A stretch of DNA of 64,000 bases from an uncultured Clostridia bacterium (GCA_934120315.1 CAKOTX010000003.1:72082-136081); one strand, 5' to 3'; shown: positions 1-10,144, counted from the first letter of the stretch. The notes: a model not told the origin generated them from the sequence alone. Translations and numbers: made by a program.

Positions 1-697
1 TATCTTGTTTTGTACTAATAATTAATCTATTTGCTTTGTATGTATCCTTTATTTCTTTTAAATTTCCTTTTAACACAGTTTTACCTTTATTTATGATAAC
101 AACATCACTGCAAAATTCTTCAATTGATGTCATTTGATGGCTTGACATTACAATATATTTGCCTTTTTCTACTAATTCTAGAATTACTTCTTTTAACAAT
201 TCTGTATTAACTGGATCTAAACCACTAAATGGCTCGTCTAACACTATTAATTCTGGATCATTTAATATAGCTGTTATAAATTGAACTTTTTGTTGATTTC
301 CTTTAGAAAGTTTCTCTGCTGTCATATTTTTATATTCTGATACTTTTAACTTATCCATCCAATAATCAATTTCTTTACTTGCATCTTCTTTTTTCATTCC
401 TTTTAATTCTGCAAAATACAATAATTGCTCATAAATCTTAGACTTTGGATAAATTCCTCTTTCCTCTGGTAAATATCCAAAATTAACATTTTTTCTTTCT
501 ACTTTTTTGCCATTCCACGTAATTTCGCCTGAATCCTTTTTTAGTATCCCAAGCATCATTCTTATTGTCGTTGATTTTCCTGCACCATTTGTTCCTAATA
601 GTCCAAATACTCCTGGTTTATTTATTTCAAAACTGATGTTATCTACTGCTAATTTTTCACCAAAATATTTGCTTACTTTTTCTATTTTTAGCCCCAT
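1..697 (-). CDS. ABC transporter ATP-binding protein, 3' part cut by window edge
   Basis: I translated this region directly from the minus strand. It opens MGLKIEKVSKYFGEKLAVDN and reads without a stop to the window edge (about 232 codons), so the C-terminus is missing. The Walker A motif is GTNGAGKST, the signature is LSKGNQQKVQ and the Walker B is LIVLDEPFSGLDP, followed by the switch histidine in SSHQ. The degenerate signature (SKGN rather than SGGQ) and the single nucleotide-binding domain fit the NatA/YhaQ type of exporter ATPase, which energises a separate membrane permease. That permease is presumably just outside the window. An AAGGGGA ribosome site precedes the ATG at 697. The substrate cannot be told from the sequence. 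Confidence 0.9.
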   Translation of the reverse strand, partial: MGLKIEKVSKYFGEKLAVDNISFEINKPGVFGLLGTNGAGKSTTIRMMLGILKKDSGEITWNGKKVERKNVNFGYLPEERGIYPKSKIYEQLLYFAELKGMKKEDASKEIDYWMDKLKVSEYKNMTAEKLSKGNQQKVQFITAILNDPELIVLDEPFSGLDPVNTELLKEVILELVEKGKYIVMSSHQMTSIEEFCSDVVIINKGKTVLKGNLKEIKDTYKANRLIISTKQD

Positions 698-769
698 TTT
701 TGCAATCCCCTTTTTTCTTAATTTTTCCTTATTCTATCACTGTTTTACAGGTTTGTCAAAACAAAAAAA

Positions 770-832
770 TGACAATTTGGTGTCGGTGTTTTTCTTGACA
801 GGCGTGTCAAAAAAAACACCGACACCAAATTA
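770..832. repeat. Dispersed palindromic repeat, copy 1 (inverted pair)
   Basis: The left arm (770-800) carries the core TTTGGTGTCGGTGTTTTTC and ends TTGACA. The right arm (805-832) is its near-perfect reverse complement, with a 4-nt centre. The transcript would fold into a long hairpin just downstream of the DUF4097 gene, so it may also act as a terminator. It is one of eight loci in this window. Confidence 0.85.
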
Positions 833-840
833 CCAAATTA

Positions 841-1659
841 TTATTTTATCTCAATAGCTCCTACTCCACCATCAATGTCTATATATGTTTCTCCATGTCC
901 ATATTCGTTTCCATCTGTTGTTTCCTTGCCATCAATAGTAATAGAACCTATGCCTTTATTTACTTTAATTTTATAGTTTTCAGTTCCATCAGTTAGATTA
1001 AAGTTTATTTTTCCAACACCAGCCCTTACATCATTTCTGCCTGTTAATTTAGCATTCAAAGTAAACTCTCCAACTCCTGTATCTAATTTCAAATTATTCA
1101 TAGCACCAGATAGGATTTCAATTTTTCCAGCTCCTCCATCAATTTCTGATTTGTTAGATACATTCAATTCTTTTATTACAACTTTTCCAGCACCCATATC
1201 AAAATCAAAATTTCTTGTTGCTAATTCTTCTATACTAATTTCTCCTGCTCCTGCATCTATCTTCACACTGTCCCAAAGCATATTTGCTGGCACATATAAT
1301 ACAATTTGGCTCGCATCATTTCTATTTGAAAACCAATTTTTTGATTTATCTTTTATTATCAACTGACTTCCTTCTTGATTGCATTTAACATTCAAATTAT
1401 TAGTTTCTACTCTAAGCATTTCACCATTTTTTATTTCTAAGTTTGATGCACTTAGTTCTATTTTTAATGTTGTAATATCTGTATTTCCTATTGTAGAATA
1501 GATCTCTTCTTGACTCTCTATTATTTGGGCATCTTTAGCAACCCCACTAAGCCAAGCCACTCCCCACAATATGCTTAATGCGACTGAAACAATATTCATT
1601 ATTATAAATGCAGCTAATGCTATAGCTAAATATTTTATTACTTTTTGGATTACATTCAT
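841..1659 (-). CDS. DUF4097-type beta-strand repeat membrane protein
   Basis: The 272-residue protein has one N-terminal membrane segment (about residues 10-35), followed by a long region of short repeating strands rich in GAG, GVG and GIG turns (for example IDAGAGEISIEE, FDMGAGKVVIKE, IDGGAGKIEIL). That pattern is the hallmark of the DUF4097 right-handed beta-repeat fold, also seen in LiaG-like proteins. Its start codon overlaps the stop of the LiaF-like gene by 4 nt (ATGA), so the two are translationally coupled. In known Lia-type systems such proteins take part in sensing envelope stress. No histidine kinase or response regulator is visible here, so the regulatory role is inference. Confidence 0.75.
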   Translation of the reverse strand: MNVIQKVIKYLAIALAAFIIMNIVSVALSILWGVAWLSGVAKDAQIIESQEEIYSTIGNTDITTLKIELSASNLEIKNGEMLRVETNNLNVKCNQEGSQLIIKDKSKNWFSNRNDASQIVLYVPANMLWDSVKIDAGAGEISIEELATRNFDFDMGAGKVVIKELNVSNKSEIDGGAGKIEILSGAMNNLKLDTGVGEFTLNAKLTGRNDVRAGVGKINFNLTDGTENYKIKVNKGIGSITIDGKETTDGNEYGHGETYIDIDGGVGAIEIK

Positions 1660-2336
1660 TTTATATCAACTCCTCCAAATATACATGTTGAATTAATATA
1701 AATAGTGTGCTCACTCTCTTGGTTATGAACAGATTTGTCCGTTACCCCTCCAAATATTGGAGTTGATTTGATTTTTACTTTTACATTTGAAGGTACATAT
1801 ATTTCAACTCCTCCAAATATTGATTCTGTTTTTATAACTGTGTCTGAATTGATAATAGCTTGACGTAAGTCACACTTTACTCCTCCAAATACAGCTGTTA
1901 AATCAGCTCCTCTAAATTCTTCATTTTCAAACTTTGCATTTTGTTCTGAAAATGTTGCACAATATGAAGGTATATCTTTTTGACTCTTGTTTATTTTGCT
2001 TATTTCAGAATTTATTTTTCCATGGATTGAATCCTTAAAAATTATTGATACACCTATTATTACTAATGCTACTGGTACTACTAATTTCAATACCATGTCA
2101 AAGTTTAATAACCATTGACATGCTAATAATAAAGCTCCTCCAATAACTAATCCTATTATGTTTCCTGTTTTATCACTATCATTAAATAATCCTATAAAAC
2201 ATGGCACTATGATGAATAATGTCCACCATCCATCAAAAAATATGTCTATATTTGTTATTCCTAACGCATTTCCTGCTAAAATTAATCCGACTATTATAAA
2301 TGCTATTCCCCATAATATATTTTCAAATTTTTTCAT
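1656..2336 (-). CDS. LiaF-like membrane protein
   Basis: The protein has 226 residues. The N-terminal half has about four hydrophobic segments (residues 5-110). The C-terminal half contains three FGGV motifs (FGGVKCDLRQA, FGGVEIYVPSN, FGGVDIK), characteristic of the LiaF/VraT C-terminal beta domain. LiaF proteins restrain the LiaRS cell-envelope stress two-component system in Bacillus. It starts 13 nt after gpmA with an AAAGGAG site, so co-transcription with gpmA is likely, and it overlaps the DUF4097 gene downstream. No LiaRS partner is present in the window, so the exact role is open. Confidence 0.8.
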   Translation of the reverse strand: MKKFENILWGIAFIIVGLILAGNALGITNIDIFFDGWWTLFIIVPCFIGLFNDSDKTGNIIGLVIGGALLLACQWLLNFDMVLKLVVPVALVIIGVSIIFKDSIHGKINSEISKINKSQKDIPSYCATFSEQNAKFENEEFRGADLTAVFGGVKCDLRQAIINSDTVIKTESIFGGVEIYVPSNVKVKIKSTPIFGGVTDKSVHNQESEHTIYINSTCIFGGVDIK

Positions 2337-2349
2337 TATAAAATCTCCT

Positions 2350-3039
2350 TTATTTTACATAGTAATGTCTAATTGGTTTTAGACTGTCATCTAATTCATA
2401 GCAAATTGGATTTCCTGTTTGAATTTCTAGTTTTACTATGTCTTCATCACTAATATCATCAAGATATTTCATTAAACCTCTTAAACTATTTCCATGTGCT
2501 GCTATTATTATATTTCTACCTTTTTCTAAATCTGGTTTTATGTCTGTATTCCAATATTCCATAACTCTTTTAATTGTGTCTATTAAATTTTCTGTTTTTG
2601 GTAGTTCATCTTCTGTTAAGTCTTTGTATTTAGGGTCATTCCCTGGATATCTTGGATCTGTTACTTCTAATTCTGGTGGTCTTACATCTGAGCTTCTTCT
2701 CCAAAGCAATACTTGTTCATCTCCGTATTTTTTTCTTGTTTCATCTTTGTTTAAACCTTGTAAAGCTCCATAGTGTCTTTCATTAAGTCTCCAGCTTCTC
2801 TTAATTTCGATATTTTCTTCTCCCATTTCTTTTAAAATTAAGTCTAATGTATGTTCAGCTCTTTTTAAAACTGATGTATATGCTAAATCGAAATGATATC
2901 CTTTTTCTTTTAATACCTTTCCAGCTTCTTTAGCTTCTCTTACTCCTTGTTCAGATAATTCTACATCTGTCCATCCTGTAAATCTATTTTCTAGATTCCA
3001 TTCGCTTTGTCCGTGTCTTACTAATACTAATTTTATCAT
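2350..3039 (-). CDS. gpmA: 2,3-bisphosphoglycerate-dependent phosphoglycerate mutase
   Basis: The 229 residues equal the family's usual length. The N-terminal [20 protein letters not shown] contains the phospho-accepting histidine (H9). The family's [13 protein letters not shown] block is present, and HGNSLRGL carries the second catalytic histidine. The enzyme interconverts 3- and 2-phosphoglycerate in cytoplasmic glycolysis. The RRSSDVRPP segment replaces the common RRSYDIPPP, a small variation that leaves the catalytic residues intact. It heads a likely operon with the LiaF-like and DUF4097 genes. Confidence 0.95.
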   Translation of the reverse strand: MIKLVLVRHGQSEWNLENRFTGWTDVELSEQGVREAKEAGKVLKEKGYHFDLAYTSVLKRAEHTLDLILKEMGEENIEIKRSWRLNERHYGALQGLNKDETRKKYGDEQVLLWRRSSDVRPPELEVTDPRYPGNDPKYKDLTEDELPKTENLIDTIKRVMEYWNTDIKPDLEKGRNIIIAAHGNSLRGLMKYLDDISDEDIVKLEIQTGNPICYELDDSLKPIRHYYVK

Positions 3040-3094
3040 AAAAATACCTCCTAATTTTAATCTAACATGAATTATATTTCACATCGTAAAAAAA

Positions 3095-4129
3095 TCAACC
3101 TTCTTCTGCAATTTTTGTCTTTTTATCTCTCATCGTATTTATAATAACAATTACTGCACTAATTAAGATTAATGAATAGAAATTTATTCCTCTACTTAAT
3201 AACATTGCACTACTTAGCATTGCTTCTGGAAATACATTTCTGAATATTCCTAAAAATCCACCTTCACTTACTCCAACTGCACCTGGTGATGGAATTCCTG
3301 ATACTGTTGCATATAACACAGCTTGTAATGTTAATACTTGCCATAAATTATATGTATTAAATCCTAATGCTCTATATACCCAATATGGTACACTGTAATA
3401 CGCTAATAATTGTACTACTGTAGTCAAAACGGTTTTTAACATTAATTTTTTATGTTGTTTTACATATACCGCACTTTCTTGATAAGACGCTAATTCTTTT
3501 TCCATTTTTTCTTGTTTTTTTTCTATATTTTTAACTCTAAAAAATTTCAATGTTTTTAATGCAAAATTTATTAATCCTCTTGATAATTTTTTTGAAAATA
3601 TTCCTATAATCAACAATGCTAATGCTGATGAATTTAATGTAATTCCTAATATAAATAAATATATCAATCCTGATTGTAATACATCAAAATGTATAATTGC
3701 ACTTATAATTCCCATTGTTATTGTTACAATCTGAAAACTACAAAGTTGCATCATTAATGCTAATGTTGAATATGCAACTGGAATATCATCTTTATGCATA
3801 TAATAAATTTCCATTGGTTGTCCACCACTTGCTGCTGGTGTTATAGAACTAAAGAAAAATCCAATCAATGTATATTTTATATTTTTTAAAAATGTTGATT
3901 TTTGCTTGAATTCCTTTAATACTCTTCCTATATTTATTGCCTCACACATGATGTATATAAACATTGCAATAATTCCTATGAATATATATCCTTTCTTTGC
4001 ACTTGCTGCTGCAGTTAATATTTGTGAGACATCTTGGTCTTTAAAAATTAATACAAATGTTAATACAATTAATAGAATAAATACAATTATATTCATTATT
4101 GTTTTTTTAGTTTTCTTAGTCTTTTCCAT
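3095..4129 (-). CDS. Lysylphosphatidylglycerol synthase transmembrane (UPF0104/AglD-type) protein
   Basis: This polytopic protein of 344 residues has about eight hydrophobic segments. It carries the family signatures PAASGGQP (about residue 100) and SPGAVGVSEGG (about 280), which define the flippase-like domain shared with MprF. The soluble LPG-synthase domain of MprF is absent, so it is more likely a stand-alone lipid-handling or flippase-type protein than a full aminoacyl-phospholipid synthase. Its start is supported by AGGAG 6 nt upstream. It follows dgt on the same strand with a gap of about 90 nt. The substrate is unknown. Confidence 0.8.
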   Translation of the reverse strand: MEKTKKTKKTIMNIIVFILLIVLTFVLIFKDQDVSQILTAAASAKKGYIFIGIIAMFIYIMCEAINIGRVLKEFKQKSTFLKNIKYTLIGFFFSSITPAASGGQPMEIYYMHKDDIPVAYSTLALMMQLCSFQIVTITMGIISAIIHFDVLQSGLIYLFILGITLNSSALALLIIGIFSKKLSRGLINFALKTLKFFRVKNIEKKQEKMEKELASYQESAVYVKQHKKLMLKTVLTTVVQLLAYYSVPYWVYRALGFNTYNLWQVLTLQAVLYATVSGIPSPGAVGVSEGGFLGIFRNVFPEAMLSSAMLLSRGINFYSLILISAVIVIINTMRDKKTKIAEEG

Positions 4130-4220
4130 TTCTAACTCCTATCTTCTGTTTTTTATCTATATTAGCAAAATTTCTTAAACTTTTCAATATTCTTTAACAT
4201 ATCTTCATAAAATATTAATT

Positions 4221-5390
4221 TTAAAATCCAACAATTTTGTTATATGTTTCTATTGCAAAATTGTCTGTCATTCCTGATATATAGTAAATGATAGCTTTAC
4301 AAAAATCTCTTTCATTTTTCATATCAAAAATAACATCATTTTTATTCGCATCATTTCGCTTTAAGTTCCAATAGTTTGATAGCCATTTTTCAAAGCTTTC
4401 AATTACTTCTGGATTAACTGATTTATCTTTTTTGCCATAATTGTTTTTGATTGTAGAATAAATCTCGTTTATAATTATATTAAAATATCTTGCAGATGGT
4501 TTTAATCTTTCTGCTTTGTAAATATATTTGTAATTAAATTCTTTTATTTCTTTCAACATCTTAAATGTACCTTCTGAAAAGCATAAACCTTTTTCAGGAG
4601 AAGAGTTTTCACATAAATCACCTATCAAATGATTTATTATTACTGTATTGTTTATTACTTCTTTTTGTTTTAAAATTTTATATAATTCTTCTAGCTTTTC
4701 ATCTAAAATTCCTAAAGTAATTGCATCTTCTATGTCTCTACCTAGATAAGATATTTTGTCTGCAATTTTTACTACACATCCTTCCCAAGTATATGGTGCA
4801 TATTGGTTTGGATATTCATAATCATATAAATTAATATATTCTTCTCTAGGTTTTAAACAATTTTCATCAATCTCGCCACAGTGTGAAATTATTCCATCTC
4901 TTACTGCATATGTTAAATTCAAATTTTGCCAGTTTTGGTTCATATCTTGCAATAATTCGATTTTGTCTACATATTCCATACCATTTCTTTCATGCCAAAA
5001 GGTTTCACCAATTTCTTTTTGTGATATTTCTGATAATATTCTTTCTCCAGCATGGCCAAATGGGCTATGACCTATGTCATGCCCTGTGGCTATTGCTTTG
5101 GTTAGTTCTGTATTTAATCCAAAATATTTTGCAATTGTATAACTTACTGATTCAACATGCATTACATGTTCAATTCTTGTACATACATGATCATTTTCTG
5201 GTGAGAAAAATACTTGAGTTTTATGTTTTAAACGTCTATATGCATTGCAATGTAATATTCTTGTGTAATCCCTTTCGAATTCTGAACGCATGTCATTTTC
5301 TCTTTTATAAATTTCTTTTTCCCTTTTGATTATTTTCTCCCAATTAGGATTGTTAGGAGTTGCTGAATATTCTTTAAATTTTCCTTCCAT
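4221..5390 (-). CDS. dgt: Deoxyguanosinetriphosphate triphosphohydrolase-like protein
   Basis: The protein has 389 residues. HCNAYRRLKHKTQVF and TRIEHVMHVESV near the N-terminus, then GHDIGHSPFGHAGE, make up the HD metal site of the dGTPase family. These enzymes hydrolyse dNTPs to deoxynucleoside and triphosphate and adjust nucleotide pools. A later DKISYLGRDIEDAI motif is also family-typical. An AAGGAG site precedes the ATG. The gene lies 19 nt after the penicillin-binding protein, which suggests one transcript. Substrate preference (dGTP or several dNTPs) cannot be read from the sequence. Confidence 0.9.
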   Translation of the reverse strand: MEGKFKEYSATPNNPNWEKIIKREKEIYKRENDMRSEFERDYTRILHCNAYRRLKHKTQVFFSPENDHVCTRIEHVMHVESVSYTIAKYFGLNTELTKAIATGHDIGHSPFGHAGERILSEISQKEIGETFWHERNGMEYVDKIELLQDMNQNWQNLNLTYAVRDGIISHCGEIDENCLKPREEYINLYDYEYPNQYAPYTWEGCVVKIADKISYLGRDIEDAITLGILDEKLEELYKILKQKEVINNTVIINHLIGDLCENSSPEKGLCFSEGTFKMLKEIKEFNYKYIYKAERLKPSARYFNIIINEIYSTIKNNYGKKDKSVNPEVIESFEKWLSNYWNLKRNDANKNDVIFDMKNERDFCKAIIYYISGMTDNFAIETYNKIVGF

Positions 5391-5409
5391 TTTTTCTCCT
5401 TCTTATGTA

Positions 5410-7428
5410 TTAAAATAAATTTGTCTTAATTTTATTTATTAAATAATGGCTTCCTCCAAGACTTCTTCCATTTTCAACCATACTGATAACTAGCAATTGG
5501 TTGCTATCATTGTCTGAAGTGAAGCAGTCAAACCATCCTAGAACATCTGCTTCTGCATCTTTTGAACCTTTTAATTCTGCAGTTCCAGTTTTTCCAGCAA
5601 TAGTTCTTCCTTGAACTCTCATGTCTTTAGCTGTTCCTTCTTGATTTTCTACAACTTGAATTAAGTCTTCTTTAATTGTATTAGCCGCTTCTTTTGTAAA
5701 TGCTCCTTCAACTAAATATGATGTTTCAGTTCCTTCTTCTAAATATGGTTTTATCATGTTTCCATCATTTGCAAATGCTGAATAAATAGAAGCCATATGT
5801 ATTGGATTTACAAGTATTTCACCTTGACCATATCCACTATCTGCAAGAACTTTTTCATTAGAAATTTCTCCATTATTAGCATATTGTGATTTTATATTTC
5901 CTAATGTAAAATCAATGTTTTCTCCAAATTTAATTTGTTTTAAACCACTTGTAAAGCTCTTCGCACCTATTTGTAATGCTGCTTGTGCAAAATAAATATT
6001 ATCTGAGTGAATCATAGCATTTTCTAGATTTTTAGGTCCACTATATGCTGTAAGAGTAGTGATATCATATTGTCCCCATCCATCTTTTTTCCAACTTAAA
6101 CCACTATAAGAAAATGTATCACTTGTGCTTAACTTTCCAGTTGTTAATCCCACTGCACCTGTTACTGCTTTGAATGTTGAACCTGGGCAATAACTTTGCA
6201 AATATCTTGTAAGCATTGGCTTATTCTCATTATTTTTAATAGCATTCCATTTTTCTGTACTTAATCCTAATGCAAAATCATTTGGATCATATGATGGTGT
6301 ACTAACTAATGCTAGCAATGCTCCTGTATTTGGATGCATTACTACAAAAAATCCTGCATCATTTTTTAACTCATTATATAATTTAGATTGTATTGTTGAA
6401 TCTATTGTTAATTTAATAGTTTCTCCATTTTGAACATCAATTTTAGCAACATCCTTTTTTCTATTACCTTTGGCATCTTCAATATAAATTTCAACCCCAT
6501 CTTTACCTTTTAATCTCTCTTCATATTGCTTTTCCAATCCAGCTTTTCCTATAACACTAGTACTTGTATATCCTTTACCTCTGTTAGCTTTTAATTCCTC
6601 AGCTGTTATATTTTGAACATATCCAACTAAATGTGCAGCAGCTTCTCCTAATGGATAAACTCTTGATTTAGTACTTGTTATTTTAATTCCTGGTATTTGA
6701 AGCAATTGCTCTTTAAGTTCTGTTGAATCTACCTGAACTTTTTTTAGAGGTACAAATGTATCATCTTTTACCCAAGAAGCTGACAAAGTTTTATTAATAG
6801 ATTCTGCTGTTGTTCCAAGTAAATTTGCAATCTTTTCTATATTCTCATCTTTGTTTTCTCCAAGTTTTCCTGGAACAATTCCAACAGAAGATACAGTTCC
6901 AAGCCCTGCTAGCATTTTTCCATTTTTGTCAACAATACTACCTCTTTCTGCAGAAATTGTTTTAATTCTAACTTTATCATTGCTACTTAAATTGGGAAAT
7001 ATTAAGCTTGATTTCCAGTTTAATTGATAGCCTTTTTCTTTATCTTTAATAACATTAGCTGTATTTTCAAACTCTATCTTGCCTGCCTCTGAATTCATTG
7101 ATTGATTATATGAAATTGCATATGTTTTAGAATCTTCTTCTGCTATATTTGTTATCTCAATTTCCATATCTGTCATATCAATACCTTCATATATATTCTT
7201 ATTTCTAGATATGAAATCTTCTTGTGAAATTTGCTCTTTTGAATCATCTGTTAATAAATTATACATATCTTCATAATTTTGCTCATTAACCAGTGAAACG
7301 TATTTATTTAATACATCTTCTGGCTTACTATTATCTTTTGTTAATTTATATGCAATTATTCCTCCTGCTGTTGCTGCTACTATTACAATAATTGCTACAA
7401 TAATTCCAATTATAACTTTTTTGTTCAT
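5410..7428 (-). CDS. Class B penicillin-binding protein, MecA-N type transpeptidase
   Basis: The preferred start is the ATG at 7428, giving 672 residues. It has AAAGGA 7 nt upstream, whereas a longer frame would begin with a TTG inside a repeat. One N-terminal membrane anchor is followed by an NTF2-like MecA-N domain (about residues 40-150), a dimerisation domain, and a transpeptidase domain with STFK (Ser417), SDN and KTG (Lys613). The architecture is that of PBP2a/PBP5, the low-affinity class that can confer beta-lactam tolerance, but resistance cannot be inferred from the sequence. It crosslinks peptidoglycan outside the membrane. dgt follows 19 nt downstream. Confidence 0.9.
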   Translation of the reverse strand: MNKKVIIGIIVAIIVIVAATAGGIIAYKLTKDNSKPEDVLNKYVSLVNEQNYEDMYNLLTDDSKEQISQEDFISRNKNIYEGIDMTDMEIEITNIAEEDSKTYAISYNQSMNSEAGKIEFENTANVIKDKEKGYQLNWKSSLIFPNLSSNDKVRIKTISAERGSIVDKNGKMLAGLGTVSSVGIVPGKLGENKDENIEKIANLLGTTAESINKTLSASWVKDDTFVPLKKVQVDSTELKEQLLQIPGIKITSTKSRVYPLGEAAAHLVGYVQNITAEELKANRGKGYTSTSVIGKAGLEKQYEERLKGKDGVEIYIEDAKGNRKKDVAKIDVQNGETIKLTIDSTIQSKLYNELKNDAGFFVVMHPNTGALLALVSTPSYDPNDFALGLSTEKWNAIKNNENKPMLTRYLQSYCPGSTFKAVTGAVGLTTGKLSTSDTFSYSGLSWKKDGWGQYDITTLTAYSGPKNLENAMIHSDNIYFAQAALQIGAKSFTSGLKQIKFGENIDFTLGNIKSQYANNGEISNEKVLADSGYGQGEILVNPIHMASIYSAFANDGNMIKPYLEEGTETSYLVEGAFTKEAANTIKEDLIQVVENQEGTAKDMRVQGRTIAGKTGTAELKGSKDAEADVLGWFDCFTSDNDSNQLLVISMVENGRSLGGSHYLINKIKTNLF

Positions 7429-7443
7429 TTTTATTTTCCTTTC

Positions 7444-7508
7444 TGTCAATTTGGTGTCGGTGTTTTTCTTGACAAGCTGTCAATTTGGTACCGGTGTTTT
7501 TCTTGACA
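7444..7508. repeat. Dispersed repeat, copy 2 (two half-units in direct orientation)
   Basis: Two 31-nt half-units lie head to tail: 7444-7474 with GGTGTCGGTG and 7478-7508 with GGTACCGGTG. No inverted partner is present. The repeat sits directly upstream of the penicillin-binding protein's ribosome site. Confidence 0.85.
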
Positions 7509-7519
7509 TTTTTAGTAAT

Positions 7520-7568
7520 AAAATCGGGCCTCTATCCCTTTTGTCTGTAAGATAAAAGCCCAACATAT
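7520..7568 (-). terminator. Terminator of the triplicated surface protein gene
   Basis: On the minus strand an 11-bp stem (GGGCTTTTATC with GATAGAGGCCC, two G-U pairs) closes a loop of about 14 nt. It is followed by ATTTTATT, 15-60 nt after the stop codon at 7583. Confidence 0.65.
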
Positions 7569-7582
7569 AATTTTCTATTTTT

Positions 7583-10144
7583 TTACTTTATGTTCCATAC
7601 ATTGTATGTTTGATTTCCTCCATAGTTTGACATATTTCCACCTGTTAATGTTTTAGTTCCTGCTTTTTCTCCATAGAATAATACACTTGATGATAATGTT
7701 ACTAGTACTCTTACTCCAAATGCATAATCACCATAGTGTCCTACTGAAAGACTGCTAGGATTAAAACGAGGCATACCTTTTGATGTGTCATTATATCCTG
7801 CTAACCAATAATATGAATTATTATCAATAATATTCATATATCTTGCATTTGAATATATTTTTTGGAATACATCATCTACATATAAATCTGTACTACTGGA
7901 ATCTGTTCCAAGATATTTTTTATACCAACTTTCTAGCTTTGATTTACTTAATGCAATTGCACTAGTTGCTTTTAATGTTGGATTAACATAGTCGCTCCAA
8001 TTTCTTATCTTATAATAAGTTGCAGACGATGAGCCTGCTAATACCTCCTCACTCAAATATGCATAAGATAATGTTCCGTGATAATAGTCTTCTGGATTTC
8101 CTGCTGATATCAATGTTACTTGGTCTCCAACTATATCAAATACTCTCCATCCTGTTACAGCACTTCCTGTTGATACATCTTTTATATAGTTGTTTGATGA
8201 AGAATATGGTGTTGCATTTCCATTTCTACTGCTTCCTACTGTAAATCCTCCAAATTGAAATGCTGTTGATGGTAAACTTGTGCTTCCATTTGGCGTTTGT
8301 AATCCATCTGATGTTGAACCTGTTTGAATTGCACTTATCTCTGATTGAGTCCATGTTCCTGCATCATAATTTACGAAGTCTCCTATATGTAAAGAGTCTG
8401 TTTGATTTCCTGTTGAGTCATATATTGTTGATGCTGATACCCATGTTGGTTCTGGTTTTGGTTCTGGTTCTGGTTCTGGATCAGGGTCAGGGTCTGGTAA
8501 TGGCGTTACACTTCCATATGATTTTAGGTTCCATACATTGTATGTTTGATTTCCTCCATATTTGTCCATGTTTCCACCTGTTAATGTTTTTGTTCCTGCT
8601 CTTGTTGATGAGAATAATGCTTCTGTTGATAGGGTTACCAGTGGACGGATACCATAAGCATTCCCAACATTTTTAAATACTTGTGCTTTATCAACACTTG
8701 TTGAATTAACAACTCTATACATAAGATAATGTTCAGAAGTTGTACTAGAAGCATTTGCTAACCAATAATTAGAATAATTATCTATTAAATTTTGGTATTT
8801 TACATAAGGTGTATCATATATTAATTGAAATGTACTAGTAGTATATACATCAGGACTTGAAACTCCCATGTATTTTCCATACCAAGTGTCTAAAATGTTT
8901 TTTGTTAATACTGTAGCACTTTCAGCTTTCTGATTTGTATTTGTATATATATTCCAACATCTTGCCTTGTATGTACTTGCTGCTGTACTTGCAGCACTCC
9001 AATTACTATTTGCTTTTCCTGTTAGTACATACTCACCAATATATCCCATATTGGTATATCCTGAAAGCAAAAAATCTTCTGTATTACCTGCTGATATTAA
9101 CGTTACCTTGTCTCCATCTATATCAAACACTCTCCATCCTGTGACACCGTTTCCTGTTGAAGTATCTTTTACATAGTTAATAGCTGAATCATATGAAGTA
9201 GCATTGCCATTTCTACTAGCTCCTGCCACAAATCCTCCAAATTGAAGTGAGTTACTTGGTAATGATGTGCTTCCATTGGCAGTTTGCAAATCAGATTTTG
9301 CTCCAGTCTGTATTGAATTTATTTCTGTTGAAGTCCATGTTCCTGCATCATAATTTACGAAATCACCTATGTGCATTTTTTCTTCACTTGTATTACCATA
9401 ATCATAAATCTTTGATGCTTTTACCCATTCATCCACTGGAGCTGGTGGATTTGGATCTGGGTCTACACTTCCTCCACCTTTTAATCCCCACACATTATAT
9501 GTTTGACTTCCACTTATTCTGCCACCTGTCAATGTTTTTGTACCTTTTTTAGTTGCAGAAAGTAAAGCTTCCTCTGATAAATTAACTACAACTCTTATTC
9601 CCATCGCAGTTCCTTGCATTGCTGTTATTGATCTACCTGCAGGGTTGAAATTATATAGATATGCATAATTGTATGGAGATGGATAATAATAATATGAATT
9701 GTTATCAATTATATTCATATATTTTTCATATCCACTTTCATATATTGTTTGAAAATCACTTGATTTTATATATTTAGTAAACCAGCTATCTTGCAATGAT
9801 TTGCTATATGCCGTTGCACTAACAGCGGCTTGGTCTGTATTTACATATGCACTCCAATCTCTTTTTGTATAGCTACTAGCATCTGTAAGTTCGCTATTTA
9901 TATTTCCTGTTAGCATGTATTCAGCTTCATTAGCCTCACCATAATCATTGTAATAATCCTCTGGATTTCCTGCAGATAATAATGTAATTTTATCTCCATC
10001 TATATCAAATACTCTCCATCCAGTAACACCTGAATTCGTAGCAGAATCTTGAATATAATTATATGTTAAATCATATGCACTAGCATTTCCACTTTTAGAT
10101 GTTCCAGCTACGAATCCTCCAAATTGATAAGCAGCTGTTGGCAA
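7583..10144 (-). CDS. Triplicated surface protein, C-terminal portion (frameshifted from its N-terminus)
   Basis: This frame holds most of three repeats of about 265 residues. Each contains LHIGDFVNYDAGTW, LPSxxxQFGGF, VTGWRVFDIDGDKVTLISAG and, at its end, KTLTGGN followed by QTYNVW. Linkers rich in Pro, Asp and Glu separate the repeats. The frame's only start, a TTG at 10144, lies mid-domain without a ribosome site, so it is really the continuation of the upstream frame. Removing one base near 10175 gives a single protein of about 1048 residues. The WRVFDIDGD block resembles DUF6273-type domains, though I am not certain. No sortase motif is visible, and anchoring is by the N-terminal membrane segment. 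Function is unknown; exposure at the cell surface is inference. Confidence 0.75.
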   Translation of the reverse strand: MPTAAYQFGGFVAGTSKSGNASAYDLTYNYIQDSATNSGVTGWRVFDIDGDKITLLSAGNPEDYYNDYGEANEAEYMLTGNINSELTDASSYTKRDWSAYVNTDQAAVSATAYSKSLQDSWFTKYIKSSDFQTIYESGYEKYMNIIDNNSYYYYPSPYNYAYLYNFNPAGRSITAMQGTAMGIRVVVNLSEEALLSATKKGTKTLTGGRISGSQTYNVWGLKGGGSVDPDPNPPAPVDEWVKASKIYDYGNTSEEKMHIGDFVNYDAGTWTSTEINSIQTGAKSDLQTANGSTSLPSNSLQFGGFVAGASRNGNATSYDSAINYVKDTSTGNGVTGWRVFDIDGDKVTLISAGNTEDFLLSGYTNMGYIGEYVLTGKANSNWSAASTAASTYKARCWNIYTNTNQKAESATVLTKNILDTWYGKYMGVSSPDVYTTSTFQLIYDTPYVKYQNLIDNYSNYWLANASSTTSEHYLMYRVVNSTSVDKAQVFKNVGNAYGIRPLVTLSTEALFSSTRAGTKTLTGGNMDKYGGNQTYNVWNLKSYGSVTPLPDPDPDPEPEPEPKPEPTWVSASTIYDSTGNQTDSLHIGDFVNYDAGTWTQSEISAIQTGSTSDGLQTPNGSTSLPSTAFQFGGFTVGSSRNGNATPYSSSNNYIKDVSTGSAVTGWRVFDIVGDQVTLISAGNPEDYYHGTLSYAYLSEEVLAGSSSATYYKIRNWSDYVNPTLKATSAIALSKSKLESWYKKYLGTDSSSTDLYVDDVFQKIYSNARYMNIIDNNSYYWLAGYNDTSKGMPRFNPSSLSVGHYGDYAFGVRVLVTLSSSVLFYGEKAGTKTLTGGNMSNYGGNQTYNVWNIK

